From an uncultured Prevotella sp. (GTDB lineage Bacteria; Bacteroidota; Bacteroidia; Bacteroidales; Bacteroidaceae), in the NCBI GenBank assembly GCA_900319715.1, contig ONPM01000003.1:1-47725 (forward strand): a stretch of DNA of 47,725 nucleotides, written 5' to 3'. The notes under the pieces were generated by a model. That model did not search any database. It was not told where the DNA came from and saw only the letters and a list, made by a program, of their open reading frames with translations. Below, piece by piece: positions 37,230 through 44,713 of the stretch. Position numbers and translations under genes: made by a program. Within the stretch, counting starts at the first letter, position 1. The number at the start of each line of letters is the position of its first letter.

Positions 37230-37922
37230 CTATTTCATCAGGATTTCCGAGAGTTCCTTCATGCCCTCAGAGGCTCCTTTCTGAATCTGCGTAACACGAC
37301 TTCCCGCTTGGATGGGGTTGGGATCGATGAGATAGATGGGGGCATCAGGTTTGGCGTAGTGCATCAGTCCTGCGGCAGGGTAGACCACCAGCGAGGTGCC
37401 GATGATGATCAGGATGTCTGCCTCCTGCACCTTCTCTGCGGCGATGGTGATATTAGGCACCGCCTCGCCAAAGAACACGATGAACGGGCGCAGCAGCGAG
37501 CCGTCGCCAGCCTTTGTGCCAGGCTCCACCTCACAGTTCTCTGGCGTCAACTCAATCTGATAGCGCGGATCGTCCACGTCGCGGCTCGAGCAGACCTTCA
37601 TCAGTTCGCCATGCAGATGGATCACCTTCGACGAACCCGCCATCTCGTGCAGGTTGTCCACATTCTGTGTCACCACCGTCACGTCGTATTTCTCTTCGAG
37701 CCTGGCCACCAGTTTGTGACCCTCGTTAGGCTGCACGCCCCAGCACTTCTTGCGGAGCATGTTATAGAAATTGGTTACCAACGTGGGGTCTGCCTCCCAA
37801 CCTTCGTGGGTGGCCACCTTCGATACGGGATAGTTCTCCCACAGTCCGTCAGCATCGCGGAAGGTCTTCAGACCACTCTCCACCGACATGCCTGCACCTG
37901 TCAAAACAACGATCTTTTTCAT
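37230..37922 (-). CDS. cobB: NAD-dependent protein deacylase, sirtuin class III-like
   Basis: A 230-residue Sir2 protein, using NAD to remove acyl groups from lysines. The motifs are VLTGAGMSVESGLKTFRD, VTQNVDNLHEMAG, HLHGEL with the catalytic His, FIVFFGEAVP and IIIGTSLVVYPAA. Tyr and Arg in NFYNMLRKK match the pair that class III enzymes use for succinyl and malonyl lysine. Only two cysteines lie in the zinc-ribbon region, so the four-Cys zinc site is absent. I chose the ATG at 37922 (MKKIVVL); an ATG at 37952 would add ten residues. The gene is transcribed towards the lipoprotein gene. Confidence 0.88.
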   Translation of the reverse strand: MKKIVVLTGAGMSVESGLKTFRDADGLWENYPVSKVATHEGWEADPTLVTNFYNMLRKKCWGVQPNEGHKLVARLEEKYDVTVVTQNVDNLHEMAGSSKVIHLHGELMKVCSSRDVDDPRYQIELTPENCEVEPGTKAGDGSLLRPFIVFFGEAVPNITIAAEKVQEADILIIIGTSLVVYPAAGLMHYAKPDAPIYLIDPNPIQAGSRVTQIQKGASEGMKELSEILMK

Positions 37923-37966
37923 CTTCTGATTGACTGTTATTGTTTTAGCCATTTCAATTCAAGTGC

Positions 37967-37974
37967 AAAATTAC
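37967..37974 (-). promoter_or_regulatory. Candidate -7 box of the sirtuin gene
   Basis: TAATTTTG on the minus strand, fitting TAnnTTTG, 45 bp before the ATG at 37922. The TTTTG upstream is at non-ideal spacing. Confidence 0.5.
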
Positions 37975-38047
37975 GCTTTTTTTTCGACAAAAGCACAAAA
38001 GAAACAAAAAAAAATAGTTCTTATGTACTTATATCTAAAAAATGTTG

Positions 38048-38055
38048 TACCTTTG
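38048..38055 (+). promoter_or_regulatory. -7 box of the FKBP gene cluster
   Basis: TACCTTTG 41 bp before the ATG at 38097, in an AT-rich divergent gap. Confidence 0.65.
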
Positions 38056-38096
38056 CAGCCGATTTTTGAGAGTACACATTATTAAATATAGAAAGA

Positions 38097-38702
38097 ATGG
38101 ATAAGTTAAGTTATGCTTTGGGCCTTGGCATTGGCCAGCAGTTGGCACAGATGGGTGCCCAGGGAATCAGTGCCGACGACTTCGCTCAGGCCATCAACGA
38201 TGTCCTTGAGGGCAACGAGTTGAAGGTGTCTCACCGTGAGGCTCAGGTGATTGTACAGGAATATTTTCAGAAGCAGGAGCAGAAACTCCAGGCCGAGCGT
38301 GCCGAGAAGGGCAAGGTGCATAAGGAGGCTGGTGAGAAGTATCTCGCAGAGAATGCCAAGAAAGACGGCATCATTACGTTGCCCAGCGGCCTTCAGTATC
38401 AGGTGCTGAAGGAGGGTAACGGCAAGAAGCCAACGGCGAAGGATACGGTGATGTGCCACTACGAGGGAACCCTCATCGACGGTACCGTCTTCGACAGTTC
38501 CTATCAGCGTGGTGAGCCTGCCACCTTCCCCCTGCAGCAGGTGATCGCTGGATGGACGGAGGGTCTGCAGTTGATGCAGGAGGGTGCTAAGTACCGCTTC
38601 TTCATCCCCTATCGTCTGGCTTACGGCGAGGGTGGCGCAGGCGCGCAGATCCCTCCCTTCGCAGCACTGGTCTTCGATGTCGAACTGATCCAGGTGGTCT
38701 GA
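38097..38702 (+). CDS. FKBP-type peptidyl-prolyl isomerase, cytoplasmic
   Basis: A 201-residue FklB/FkpA-like proline isomerase without a signal peptide, so cytoplasmic. The N-terminal dimerisation region (MDKLSYALGLGIGQQLA) is followed by a helical linker and the FKBP domain from about residue 95: LPSGLQYQVL, HYEGTLIDGTVFDSS with the active Tyr and Phe-Asp, VIAGWTEGL, LAYGEGG and FDVELIQV. First of three tandem FKBP genes with the same layout but different cell locations. Confidence 0.92.
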   Translation: MDKLSYALGLGIGQQLAQMGAQGISADDFAQAINDVLEGNELKVSHREAQVIVQEYFQKQEQKLQAERAEKGKVHKEAGEKYLAENAKKDGIITLPSGLQYQVLKEGNGKKPTAKDTVMCHYEGTLIDGTVFDSSYQRGEPATFPLQQVIAGWTEGLQLMQEGAKYRFFIPYRLAYGEGGAGAQIPPFAALVFDVELIQVV

Positions 38703-38742
38703 TGACGAAATAACGTAATAACGAAATAAAATAATCAAGAAA

Positions 38743-39627
38743 ATGAAGAAAATTACATTCGCTGCTATTGCAGCAGTTGCTGCCATCATGATTTCATCAT
38801 GTGGCAACGGCACTCCGAAGGCCAACCTGAGGAGTGACATCGACACGATGAGTTATGCAATCGGTATGGCTCAGACCCAGGGTCTGAAGGAGTACCTCGT
38901 CAATAACCTTGATGTGGACACCACCTACATGGCCGAGTTCATCAAAGGTCTCAACGAGGGTGCCAACGCTGGCGACAACAAGAAGAAGGCTGCCTACTTC
39001 GCAGGTATCCAGATTGGTCAGCAGATCGCTAACCGTATGATGAAGGGTATCAATTACCAGGTGTTTGGTGACGACTCTACCAAGACCATCTCCATGAAGA
39101 ACTTCATGGCAGGTTTCGTGAGTGGTACCACTGGCAAGAAGGGTCTGATGACTGTCGACTCTGCCCAGGTGGTCGCAGAGCGTCTGATGCGTGAGATCAA
39201 GGCCAAGCAGATGGAGAAGACCTATGGCCCGAACAAGGAGGCTGGTGAGAAGTTCCTCGCTGAGAATGCCAAGAAGGAGGGTGTGAAGACCCTCCCCAGC
39301 GGCGTGCAGTACAAGGTCATCAAGGAGGGCAATGGTGCCATCCCCACTGATACCTCTGTGGTGAAGGTGAACTACGAGGGTCGTCTGATCGACGGCACTG
39401 TGTTCGACAGTTCTTACAAGCGTGGCGAGGCTGCCACCTTCCCCGTGAAGAGCGTCATCAAGGGTTGGACGGAGATCCTCTGCCACATGCCTGCAGGTTC
39501 TGAGTGGGAGGTTTACATTCCCCAGGAACTGGCTTATGGCGAGCGTGAGCAGGGTAAGGACATCAAGCCTTTCTCAGCCCTGATCTTCAAACTGGAGTTG
39601 CTCGAAGTAGATCCTAAGAAGAAATGA
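38743..39627 (+). CDS. FKBP-type peptidyl-prolyl isomerase lipoprotein
   Basis: A 294-residue FKBP with a lipoprotein signal peptide: hydrophobic residues 4-17 and the lipobox MISSCG. The linker after the Cys is basic and polar (GNGTPKANLR), without acidic repeats. An N-terminal dimerisation region (DTMSYAIGMAQTQG) is followed by the FKBP domain with VNYEGRLIDGTVFDSS, VIKGWTEIL, LAYGERE and IFKLELLEV. It acts on periplasmic or surface proteins. The stop overlaps the start of the next FKBP gene by 4 bp (ATGA), so the two are coupled. Confidence 0.92.
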   Translation: MKKITFAAIAAVAAIMISSCGNGTPKANLRSDIDTMSYAIGMAQTQGLKEYLVNNLDVDTTYMAEFIKGLNEGANAGDNKKKAAYFAGIQIGQQIANRMMKGINYQVFGDDSTKTISMKNFMAGFVSGTTGKKGLMTVDSAQVVAERLMREIKAKQMEKTYGPNKEAGEKFLAENAKKEGVKTLPSGVQYKVIKEGNGAIPTDTSVVKVNYEGRLIDGTVFDSSYKRGEAATFPVKSVIKGWTEILCHMPAGSEWEVYIPQELAYGEREQGKDIKPFSALIFKLELLEVDPKKK

Positions 39628-40535
39628 AGAAACTGATGATTATCGCACTCGCCCTCGTGGCGGGTGCTTCTTTCTATACGGCTGATGCCGCCAAGAAGAA
39701 GACGAAGGCCGTGGAGCCTGCTGCTCCCGTCGTCCAGCCCGTACAACTCCTCACGAGTTCCGACTCCGTCAGTTATGCGGGTGGTATGAGTGTCACCAAC
39801 GGGCTGATCCCCTTCCTGGTTCAGCAGCAGGGGGTCGACACCACTTATATGGCCGACTTCATCCGTGGTTTCCAGGAGGTGGTGAAGGCTGGTGGAGACC
39901 CGAAGTTGAAGGCCTATGTGGCTGGTATGGAGATTGCCGGACAGGTGCGCGACCGCATGCTGCCAGGCATGACCAACGACTTTACCGACTCTCCCGACTC
40001 CATCTCTGCCGACCTCTTTTATCGTGGTTTTGCTGATGCCTTGTCAGCCGATTCCACCCACTTCACCCAGAAGGCCGCAGAGACCTACTTCCGCCAGAAG
40101 CACGAGGTCGACATGGCTGCCAAGCAGGAGAAACTCTATGGTCCCAACCGCGAGGCAGGCCGAAAGTTCCTCGAGGAGAACGCCAAGCGCGACAGCGTGG
40201 TCACCCTGCCCAGCGGCCTCCAGTATCAGGTGCTCGTCAAGGGCGAGGGCGAGGTGCCTCAGGCTACTGACCGTGTGAAGGTGAACTATGAGGGTCGTCT
40301 CATCGACGGCACTGTGTTCGACGCTTCTTCCCGTCATGGTTCTGAACCAGCGGAGTTCACCCCCCAGCAGGTGATCAAGGGCTGGACAGAGGCTCTGACG
40401 ATGATGCCTGTGGGTTCGAAGTGGCGCCTGTTCATCCCCAGCGACCTCGCTTACGGCGATCGCGACTCGGGGCAGATCAAGCCCTTCAGTACACTGATAT
40501 TCGATGTCGAATTGGTCGAAATCGTGAAGAAATAA
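39624..40535 (+). CDS. FKBP-type peptidyl-prolyl isomerase, periplasmic
   Basis: A 303-residue FKBP with a signal peptide (MKKLMIIALALVAGASFYTADA) and no lipobox, so soluble periplasmic. The dimerisation region is SVSYAGGMSVTNG; the FKBP domain has VNYEGRLIDGTVFDAS, VIKGWTEAL, LAYGDRD and FDVELVEI, so the binding pocket looks intact. It overlaps the preceding gene by 4 bp and is followed by a strong terminator. The three genes together give cytoplasmic, membrane-anchored and periplasmic isomerases from one locus. Confidence 0.92.
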   Translation: MKKLMIIALALVAGASFYTADAAKKKTKAVEPAAPVVQPVQLLTSSDSVSYAGGMSVTNGLIPFLVQQQGVDTTYMADFIRGFQEVVKAGGDPKLKAYVAGMEIAGQVRDRMLPGMTNDFTDSPDSISADLFYRGFADALSADSTHFTQKAAETYFRQKHEVDMAAKQEKLYGPNREAGRKFLEENAKRDSVVTLPSGLQYQVLVKGEGEVPQATDRVKVNYEGRLIDGTVFDASSRHGSEPAEFTPQQVIKGWTEALTMMPVGSKWRLFIPSDLAYGDRDSGQIKPFSTLIFDVELVEIVKK

Positions 40536-40537
40536 GT

Positions 40538-40569
40538 AAGTGTGTCACAAAAGTGGCACACTTTTTTTA
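40538..40569 (+). terminator. Terminator after the FKBP cluster
   Basis: Stem AAGTGTGTCAC with GTGGCACACTT, loop AAAA, then seven T. It begins two bases after the stop codon. Confidence 0.9.
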
Positions 40570-40586
40570 ATTTTTCCTCAAAAAAG

Positions 40587-40617
40587 TTGCATTGTTCAGT
40601 AAATTATCGTACTTTTG
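40587..40617 (+). promoter_or_regulatory. Promoter of the Lrp-type regulator
   Basis: TTG at 40587-40589, a 20-bp spacer, TACTTTTG at 40610-40617, 29 bp before the ATG at 40647. Confidence 0.75.
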
Positions 40618-40646
40618 CTATCAAAATGTAACCAAAAGAGGAAAAA

Positions 40647-41111
40647 ATGGAAAAAATCGATCTCTTAGACAAGCGGATTCTGAGCATCCTGTCGAAGAAT
40701 GCCCGTATCCCGTTCAAGGATGTGGCTGCCGAGTGTAATGTCTCTCGTGCTGCCATCCACCAGCGTGTTCAACACCTCATCGATGCCGATGTCATCACGG
40801 GCAGCGGCTTCGATGTCAACCCCAAGAGCCTGGGCTATAGCACCTGCACCTACGTAGGCATCAACCTCGAGAAGGGCTCGATGTACAAAGACGTGGTGGA
40901 GTGCCTGAAACATATCCCCGAGGTGGTGGAGTGTCATTTCACCACAGGGCCTTACACGATGCTCGTCAAACTCTATGCCCGCGACAACGAACAACTCATG
41001 GAACTGCTGAACGGCAAGTTGCAGAGCATCCATGGCGTGGTGGCTACCGAGACGCTCATCTCGCTCGAACAGAGCCTGAAGCGTGAGATACCCATTAGTG
41101 TGGAGGACTGA
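40647..41111 (+). CDS. Lrp/AsnC family transcriptional regulator
   Basis: A 154-residue regulator of standard Lrp length. The N-terminal helix-turn-helix is LDKRILSILSKNARIPFKDV followed by CNVSRAAIHQRVQHL. The C-terminal RAM domain (about residues 65-150) has VVECHFTTGPYTMLVKLYARD, where small effectors such as amino acids bind. The next gene, a GATase-dipeptidase fusion, starts 1 bp after the stop, so the regulator and peptide-degrading enzyme form one unit and regulation of that enzyme by amino acids is plausible (inference). Confidence 0.93.
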   Translation: MEKIDLLDKRILSILSKNARIPFKDVAAECNVSRAAIHQRVQHLIDADVITGSGFDVNPKSLGYSTCTYVGINLEKGSMYKDVVECLKHIPEVVECHFTTGPYTMLVKLYARDNEQLMELLNGKLQSIHGVVATETLISLEQSLKREIPISVED

Positions 41112-41112
41112 T

Positions 41113-42918
41113 ATGGCGCGACAGTTCGACTTGCAAGGGCAGTTGGAGGGCATCTATGCCCGCTTCCCGGAAGCAGCGCCAATTCCTGTTATCGGCATCA
41201 CTGGCAATTACGAAGACCTGACGTGTAAGTTAGGACGTGGCTATTATGATTCCGTTGTGGCGGCTGGCGGCGTGCCCGTCATCATCCCCCCCGAGGCAGA
41301 CCGTCACGTCATCATCAACACCTTGGAGCGTATCGACGGCCTGATCCTCAGTGGCGGAGGCGATTTCAATCCCCTCTGGGCTGGCGAGGAGCCGTCGCCC
41401 CTGCTGCATGGCATCAACAAGGAGCGTGACAATGCAGAACTCCTGATCACCCGTCTGGCCTATAACCGTCAGATTCCTATGCTGGGCATCTGCCGTGGCA
41501 TCCAGACCCTCGCCATGGCTCTGGGAGGCAAGGTGGCGCAGGATCTCTCGGAGGTGCGTGGAAAGAGGAAAGAGGAAAGTGGAAAGAGGAATGAGGAAAG
41601 AGACATCAAACATTCGCAGGATGCCGACCGCTCCGAGCCCACCCACTCTGTCACAGTGGAAAAGGATTCTACCTTATATCGCATATACTCGGAGGCGCAG
41701 CAATGTTCAATGGTCAATGATCAATGTTCAATGGTCAATGGTCAATGTTCAATGTTCGTCAACTCCTTCCACCATCAGGCCGTCAGCGACCCTGGAGAAA
41801 AGTTCCGTGTCGTGGCCACAGCATCTGATGGCGTCATCGAGGCCATGGAGAGCAGCGAGTTCAAGTCTGTACTGGGCGTTCAGTGGCATCCGGAGTGCAT
41901 GGAGAGCGGCCTGCCCCTGTTCCAGTGGCTGGTGAAGGAAGCCCGCGATTATCGTGAGGCCCATCAGTTGCACGACCGTATCCTCACCCTCGACACCCAT
42001 TGCGACACCCCGATGTTCTTTCCCCAGGGCGTCCGCTTCGACCAGCGCGACCCGCGTATCCTCACCGATCTGCACAAGATGACGGAGGGGCGCCTCGATG
42101 CGACCATCATGGTGGCCTACCTGCCCCAGCCCACAGAACAGCCCAAGGCCTTTGCCGACAATATCTTCGACCAGATAGAGGCCATCGCCAAGAAGAACAG
42201 CGACTATGTGCGGATTGCACGTACCCCTGCCGACCTCTGGCAGAACAAGCGCGAGGGCCGCAAGTCGATCATGCTGGGCATCGAGAACGGCATCGCCCTC
42301 GACGGCAAGATCGAGAACCTGCAGCACTTCGCCGATCGTGGTATCGTCTATATGACCCTCTGCCATAACGGCGACAATGATATCTGCGACTCTGCCTCGA
42401 AGACACAGAACACCCATGGAGGTGTCAGCGCCTTTGGCGAACAGGTCATCCGGGAGATGAATCGTCTGGGCATCCTCGTCGACATGAGCCATGCGGGCGA
42501 GAAGAGTTTCTACGATGCCCTCGACATCAGCAAGAAGCCCATCGTGTGCAGCCACTCCTCTGCCCGTGCCCTCTGCGACCATCCGCGCAACCTCACCGAC
42601 GACCAGATGCGGGCCCTCGCTGCCAAGGGTGGCGTGGCGCAGACCACCATCTATCACGGTTTCCTGCGCAAGGACGGTGAGGCGACGATCGTCGACGTCA
42701 TCGCCCACCTCGAGCATGCCATCCAGGTGATGGGCATCGACCATGTGGGACTGGGCACCGACTTCGATGGCGATGGGGGAGTCCCAGGCCTGGCAGACTG
42801 TTCCGAACTCATTCATTTCACCCGCCAACTGCTCCGTAAGCGTTACAGCGACGAGGATATCCAGAAGATCTGGGGTGGCAACTTCCTCCGTGTGATGGCT
42901 GAGGCGCAGAAGGGGTAG
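41113..42918 (+). CDS. Fusion: class I GATase (PuuD-like) + membrane dipeptidase (M19)
   Basis: A 601-residue two-enzyme fusion. Residues about 15-275 are a class I glutamine-amidotransferase fold of the gamma-glutamyl-GABA hydrolase/peptidase C26 type: nucleophile Cys in LGICRGIQ and the His-Glu pair in VQWHPEC. Residues about 290-600 are an M19 dipeptidase: the metal ligands are HCD in DTHCDTPMF, Glu in GIENG, the His in VCSHSSAR, and GLGTDFDGDGG near the end. It would cleave gamma-glutamyl compounds and dipeptides. No signal peptide is evident. The ATG at 41113 has GGAGG upstream within the regulator's last codons. Two 7-bp repeat tracts encode low-complexity inserts in the GATase half, outside the catalytic motifs. 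Confidence 0.9.
   Translation: MARQFDLQGQLEGIYARFPEAAPIPVIGITGNYEDLTCKLGRGYYDSVVAAGGVPVIIPPEADRHVIINTLERIDGLILSGGGDFNPLWAGEEPSPLLHGINKERDNAELLITRLAYNRQIPMLGICRGIQTLAMALGGKVAQDLSEVRGKRKEESGKRNEERDIKHSQDADRSEPTHSVTVEKDSTLYRIYSEAQQCSMVNDQCSMVNGQCSMFVNSFHHQAVSDPGEKFRVVATASDGVIEAMESSEFKSVLGVQWHPECMESGLPLFQWLVKEARDYREAHQLHDRILTLDTHCDTPMFFPQGVRFDQRDPRILTDLHKMTEGRLDATIMVAYLPQPTEQPKAFADNIFDQIEAIAKKNSDYVRIARTPADLWQNKREGRKSIMLGIENGIALDGKIENLQHFADRGIVYMTLCHNGDNDICDSASKTQNTHGGVSAFGEQVIREMNRLGILVDMSHAGEKSFYDALDISKKPIVCSHSSARALCDHPRNLTDDQMRALAAKGGVAQTTIYHGFLRKDGEATIVDVIAHLEHAIQVMGIDHVGLGTDFDGDGGVPGLADCSELIHFTRQLLRKRYSDEDIQKIWGGNFLRVMAEAQKG
41559..41603 (+). repeat. In-frame GGAAAGA repeat
   Basis: Six units of GGAAAGA/GGAAAGT/GGAATGA with a 7-bp period, encoding a charged RGKRKEESGKRNEER insert in the GATase half of the fusion. 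Confidence 0.85.
41700..41756 (+). repeat. In-frame TCAATGG repeat
   Basis: About eight units of TCAATGG/TCAATGT/TCAATGA with an almost perfect 7-bp period, encoding CSMVNDQCSMVNGQ and a third related unit. Because 7 is not a multiple of 3, three units (21 bp) are needed to keep frame; the protein repeat has a 7-residue period. Confidence 0.9.
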
Positions 42919-42925
42919 TTTTTTG

Positions 42926-43001
42926 TTTATAGTTTAAAGTTTATAGTTTATAGATGATTACTGAGATAAACGATATATTTACTGAGATAAACGATATATT
43001 G
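42926..43001. repeat. Half of a heptamer-armed element plus 21-bp direct duplication
   Basis: TTTATAG/TTTAAAG heptamers with AGATGATTAC (42926-42961) match the left arm of element 4, but no right arm follows. Directly after it the 21-bp unit CTGAGATAAACGATATATTT plus A occurs twice in tandem, up to the M28 start codon. Confidence 0.75.
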
Positions 43002-44138
43002 ATGAGGAAGATATCCGTGGCAAGAGTATTCTCTCACCTCTTACCTCTCACCTCTTACCTCTTTATATCCCTCCTCTTATTATCCTCCTGCGGCCTCCGC
43101 AAGCAGACAGCGACGGGCGACAACACCGTCTCTGCCCAGCCCGTAGGCCCTGCCTTCTGTGCAGACAGTGCCTACGCCTTCTGCGAGGCCCAGTGCGACT
43201 TTGGCCCTCGCACCATGAACAGCCAGGCACACGACGACTGTAGCACATGGATCATGGAGAAGTTCAAGTCCTATGGCATGAGTGTCACCCCCCAGCAGAC
43301 CCTGCTCAAAGGCTACGACGGCACCATGCTCCGTGCCACGAACATCATCGCCAGTTATCGTCCAGAACTCACTGACCGCATCCTCATCTGTGCCCACTGG
43401 GACAGCCGTCCCTGGGCCGACAACGACCCTGATGAGGCGAATCATCGCAAACCCGTCCTTGCTGCCAACGACGGTGCCTCAGGCGTTGCCGTCATGCTCG
43501 AACTCGCCCGTTTGCTTCGGGAGTACGGAGGTGCGGGGGCACGGGGGCACGAGGATACCTCTGCGGCAGATACATCTCGTGCCACTTCAGCCTCTGATTC
43601 TATCCTCGCACCTCCGCACCTCCGCACCCCCGCACCCCCGTTAACCCTCGGTGTCGACTTCATCTGCTTCGATGCCGAAGACTGGGGCACGCCCCAATGG
43701 GACGACACTCCCTCTGATGGTGACACCTGGGCCCTTGGCGCCCAATACTGGGCTGCCAATCCCCACGTCGATGGTTACACGGCCCGTTACGGCATCCTCC
43801 TCGACATGGTGGGAGGCCAGGGAGCGCAGTTCTATCAGGAACAGCAGTCCCTTCATTATGCCCGCAGCATCGTCGACAAGGTGTGGCGTGCTTCTCAGGT
43901 CGTTGGCTTTGGCAGTTTCTTCCCGTCGCGAGAGGGAGTAGGTATCACAGACGACCATCTGCCCGTCAACCGTGTGGCGAAGATCCCCTGCATCGACATC
44001 ATCCCTTACTACCCCGACTGTCCCCAGAGTTCCTTCGGTCCCACCTGGCACACCGTCAACGACGACATGGCCCATATCGACCGCAACACCCTCCAGGCTG
44101 TCGGACAGACTCTCATCCAAGTCCTCTGGTCAGAGTAA
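43002..44138 (+). CDS. M28 peptidase / glutaminyl-cyclase-like lipoprotein
   Basis: A 378-residue zinc enzyme of the M28 family, closest in motifs to glutaminyl-peptide cyclases. Zinc ligands are visible in CAHWDSRPW, AANDGASG, DAEDWG and WHTVNDD. The N-terminus is a lipoprotein signal with lipobox LSSCG, so the enzyme is anchored outside the inner membrane. The ATG at 43002 follows a 21-bp tandem duplication; the in-frame ATG at 42954 would extend into it. Two oddities come from short repeats: SHLLPLTSYLF in the signal peptide (7-bp units) and a 35-40-residue alanine/proline/serine-rich insert between the second and third zinc-ligand motifs, bounded by inverted 8-bp repeats. It may form N-terminal pyroglutamate or act as an aminopeptidase. 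Confidence 0.88.
   Translation: MRKISVARVFSHLLPLTSYLFISLLLLSSCGLRKQTATGDNTVSAQPVGPAFCADSAYAFCEAQCDFGPRTMNSQAHDDCSTWIMEKFKSYGMSVTPQQTLLKGYDGTMLRATNIIASYRPELTDRILICAHWDSRPWADNDPDEANHRKPVLAANDGASGVAVMLELARLLREYGGAGARGHEDTSAADTSRATSASDSILAPPHLRTPAPPLTLGVDFICFDAEDWGTPQWDDTPSDGDTWALGAQYWAANPHVDGYTARYGILLDMVGGQGAQFYQEQQSLHYARSIVDKVWRASQVVGFGSFFPSREGVGITDDHLPVNRVAKIPCIDIIPYYPDCPQSSFGPTWHTVNDDMAHIDRNTLQAVGQTLIQVLWSE
43031..43064 (+). repeat. In-frame CTCACCT/CTTACCT repeat
   Basis: Four to five units alternating CTCACCT and CTTACCT with a 7-bp period, inside the signal-peptide coding region. The same units occur at 228-261, 23388-23414 and 27348-27373. Confidence 0.8.
43526..43641 (+). repeat. In-frame insert with inverted octamer arms
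   Basis: The left arm has GGAGGTGC and GGGGGCAC units ending in GAGGATA; the right arm begins TATCCTC and continues with GCACCTCC and GCACCCCC units. The arms are reverse complements around a core of about 50 bp. The insert is in frame in the M28 peptidase gene. Confidence 0.8.
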
Positions 44139-44265
44139 ATAACAAGTGATTCTATTGCTGTCACTCCTTTAGAAACATCGTCTTTCTACGATTGTCCATT
44201 GGACGTACGGCGAAGTGAACCCAAGAACCGTCCCGTTGTTACATTGTTACATTACGTGCACGTTT

Positions 44266-44674
44266 TCTGTGTTTTTATCTGCCACCTGCCACCAGCCTCT
44301 TGAAATACCAGTGTTTAAAGGTGTTTTAGGGTGTGGCAGATGGGTGGCAGGTGGCAGCAAAGGGTACTTAAACGGTGTTAGAACCTATCGTTTTCTGTCT
44401 TTTCCCTGAGAGAAAACGATGTTTTCCCTCAGGGAAAACAATGTATTCTCTAAGAGAAAACAGTGTAAACCTACATCGGAAACAATCGTTCGCTTCAATC
44501 GGCAGATATTGGGAAAAATGGCCGAAAATATGGTAAAATAATGTTAAATTCCCCTTGAAATATCTCAAAACCCCGTTTTTGCTGCCACCTGCCACCTATC
44601 TGCCACCACCTTGGATGCACTTTGTTTAAAGGCTTTCCCAGTGATTGGTGGCAGGGTGGCAGATAAAACACGAA
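44266..44674. repeat. Second nested long inverted repeat (TGCCACC type)
   Basis: The gap 44139-44713 holds no gene. Its left arm (about 44266-44375) and right arm (about 44564-44672) are imperfect reverse complements over about 105 bp. Each arm itself has outward and inward copies of TGCCACCTGCCACC. Between them (44391-44462) three copies of a TTTTCCCTGAGAGAAAAC-type hairpin stand in a row. The layout of arms within arms around a foldable centre repeats that of 2361-3010, though the sequences differ. Confidence 0.75.
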
Positions 44675-44713
44675 AATTTCGTTGTGTGGCTATCTTCCCC
44701 CACGGCTATGCGG

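Noticed and set aside
44391..44462. Retron or structured RNA gene
   Set aside because: Repeated hairpins are present, but no reverse transcriptase gene lies nearby and no msr/msd-like layout is seen.
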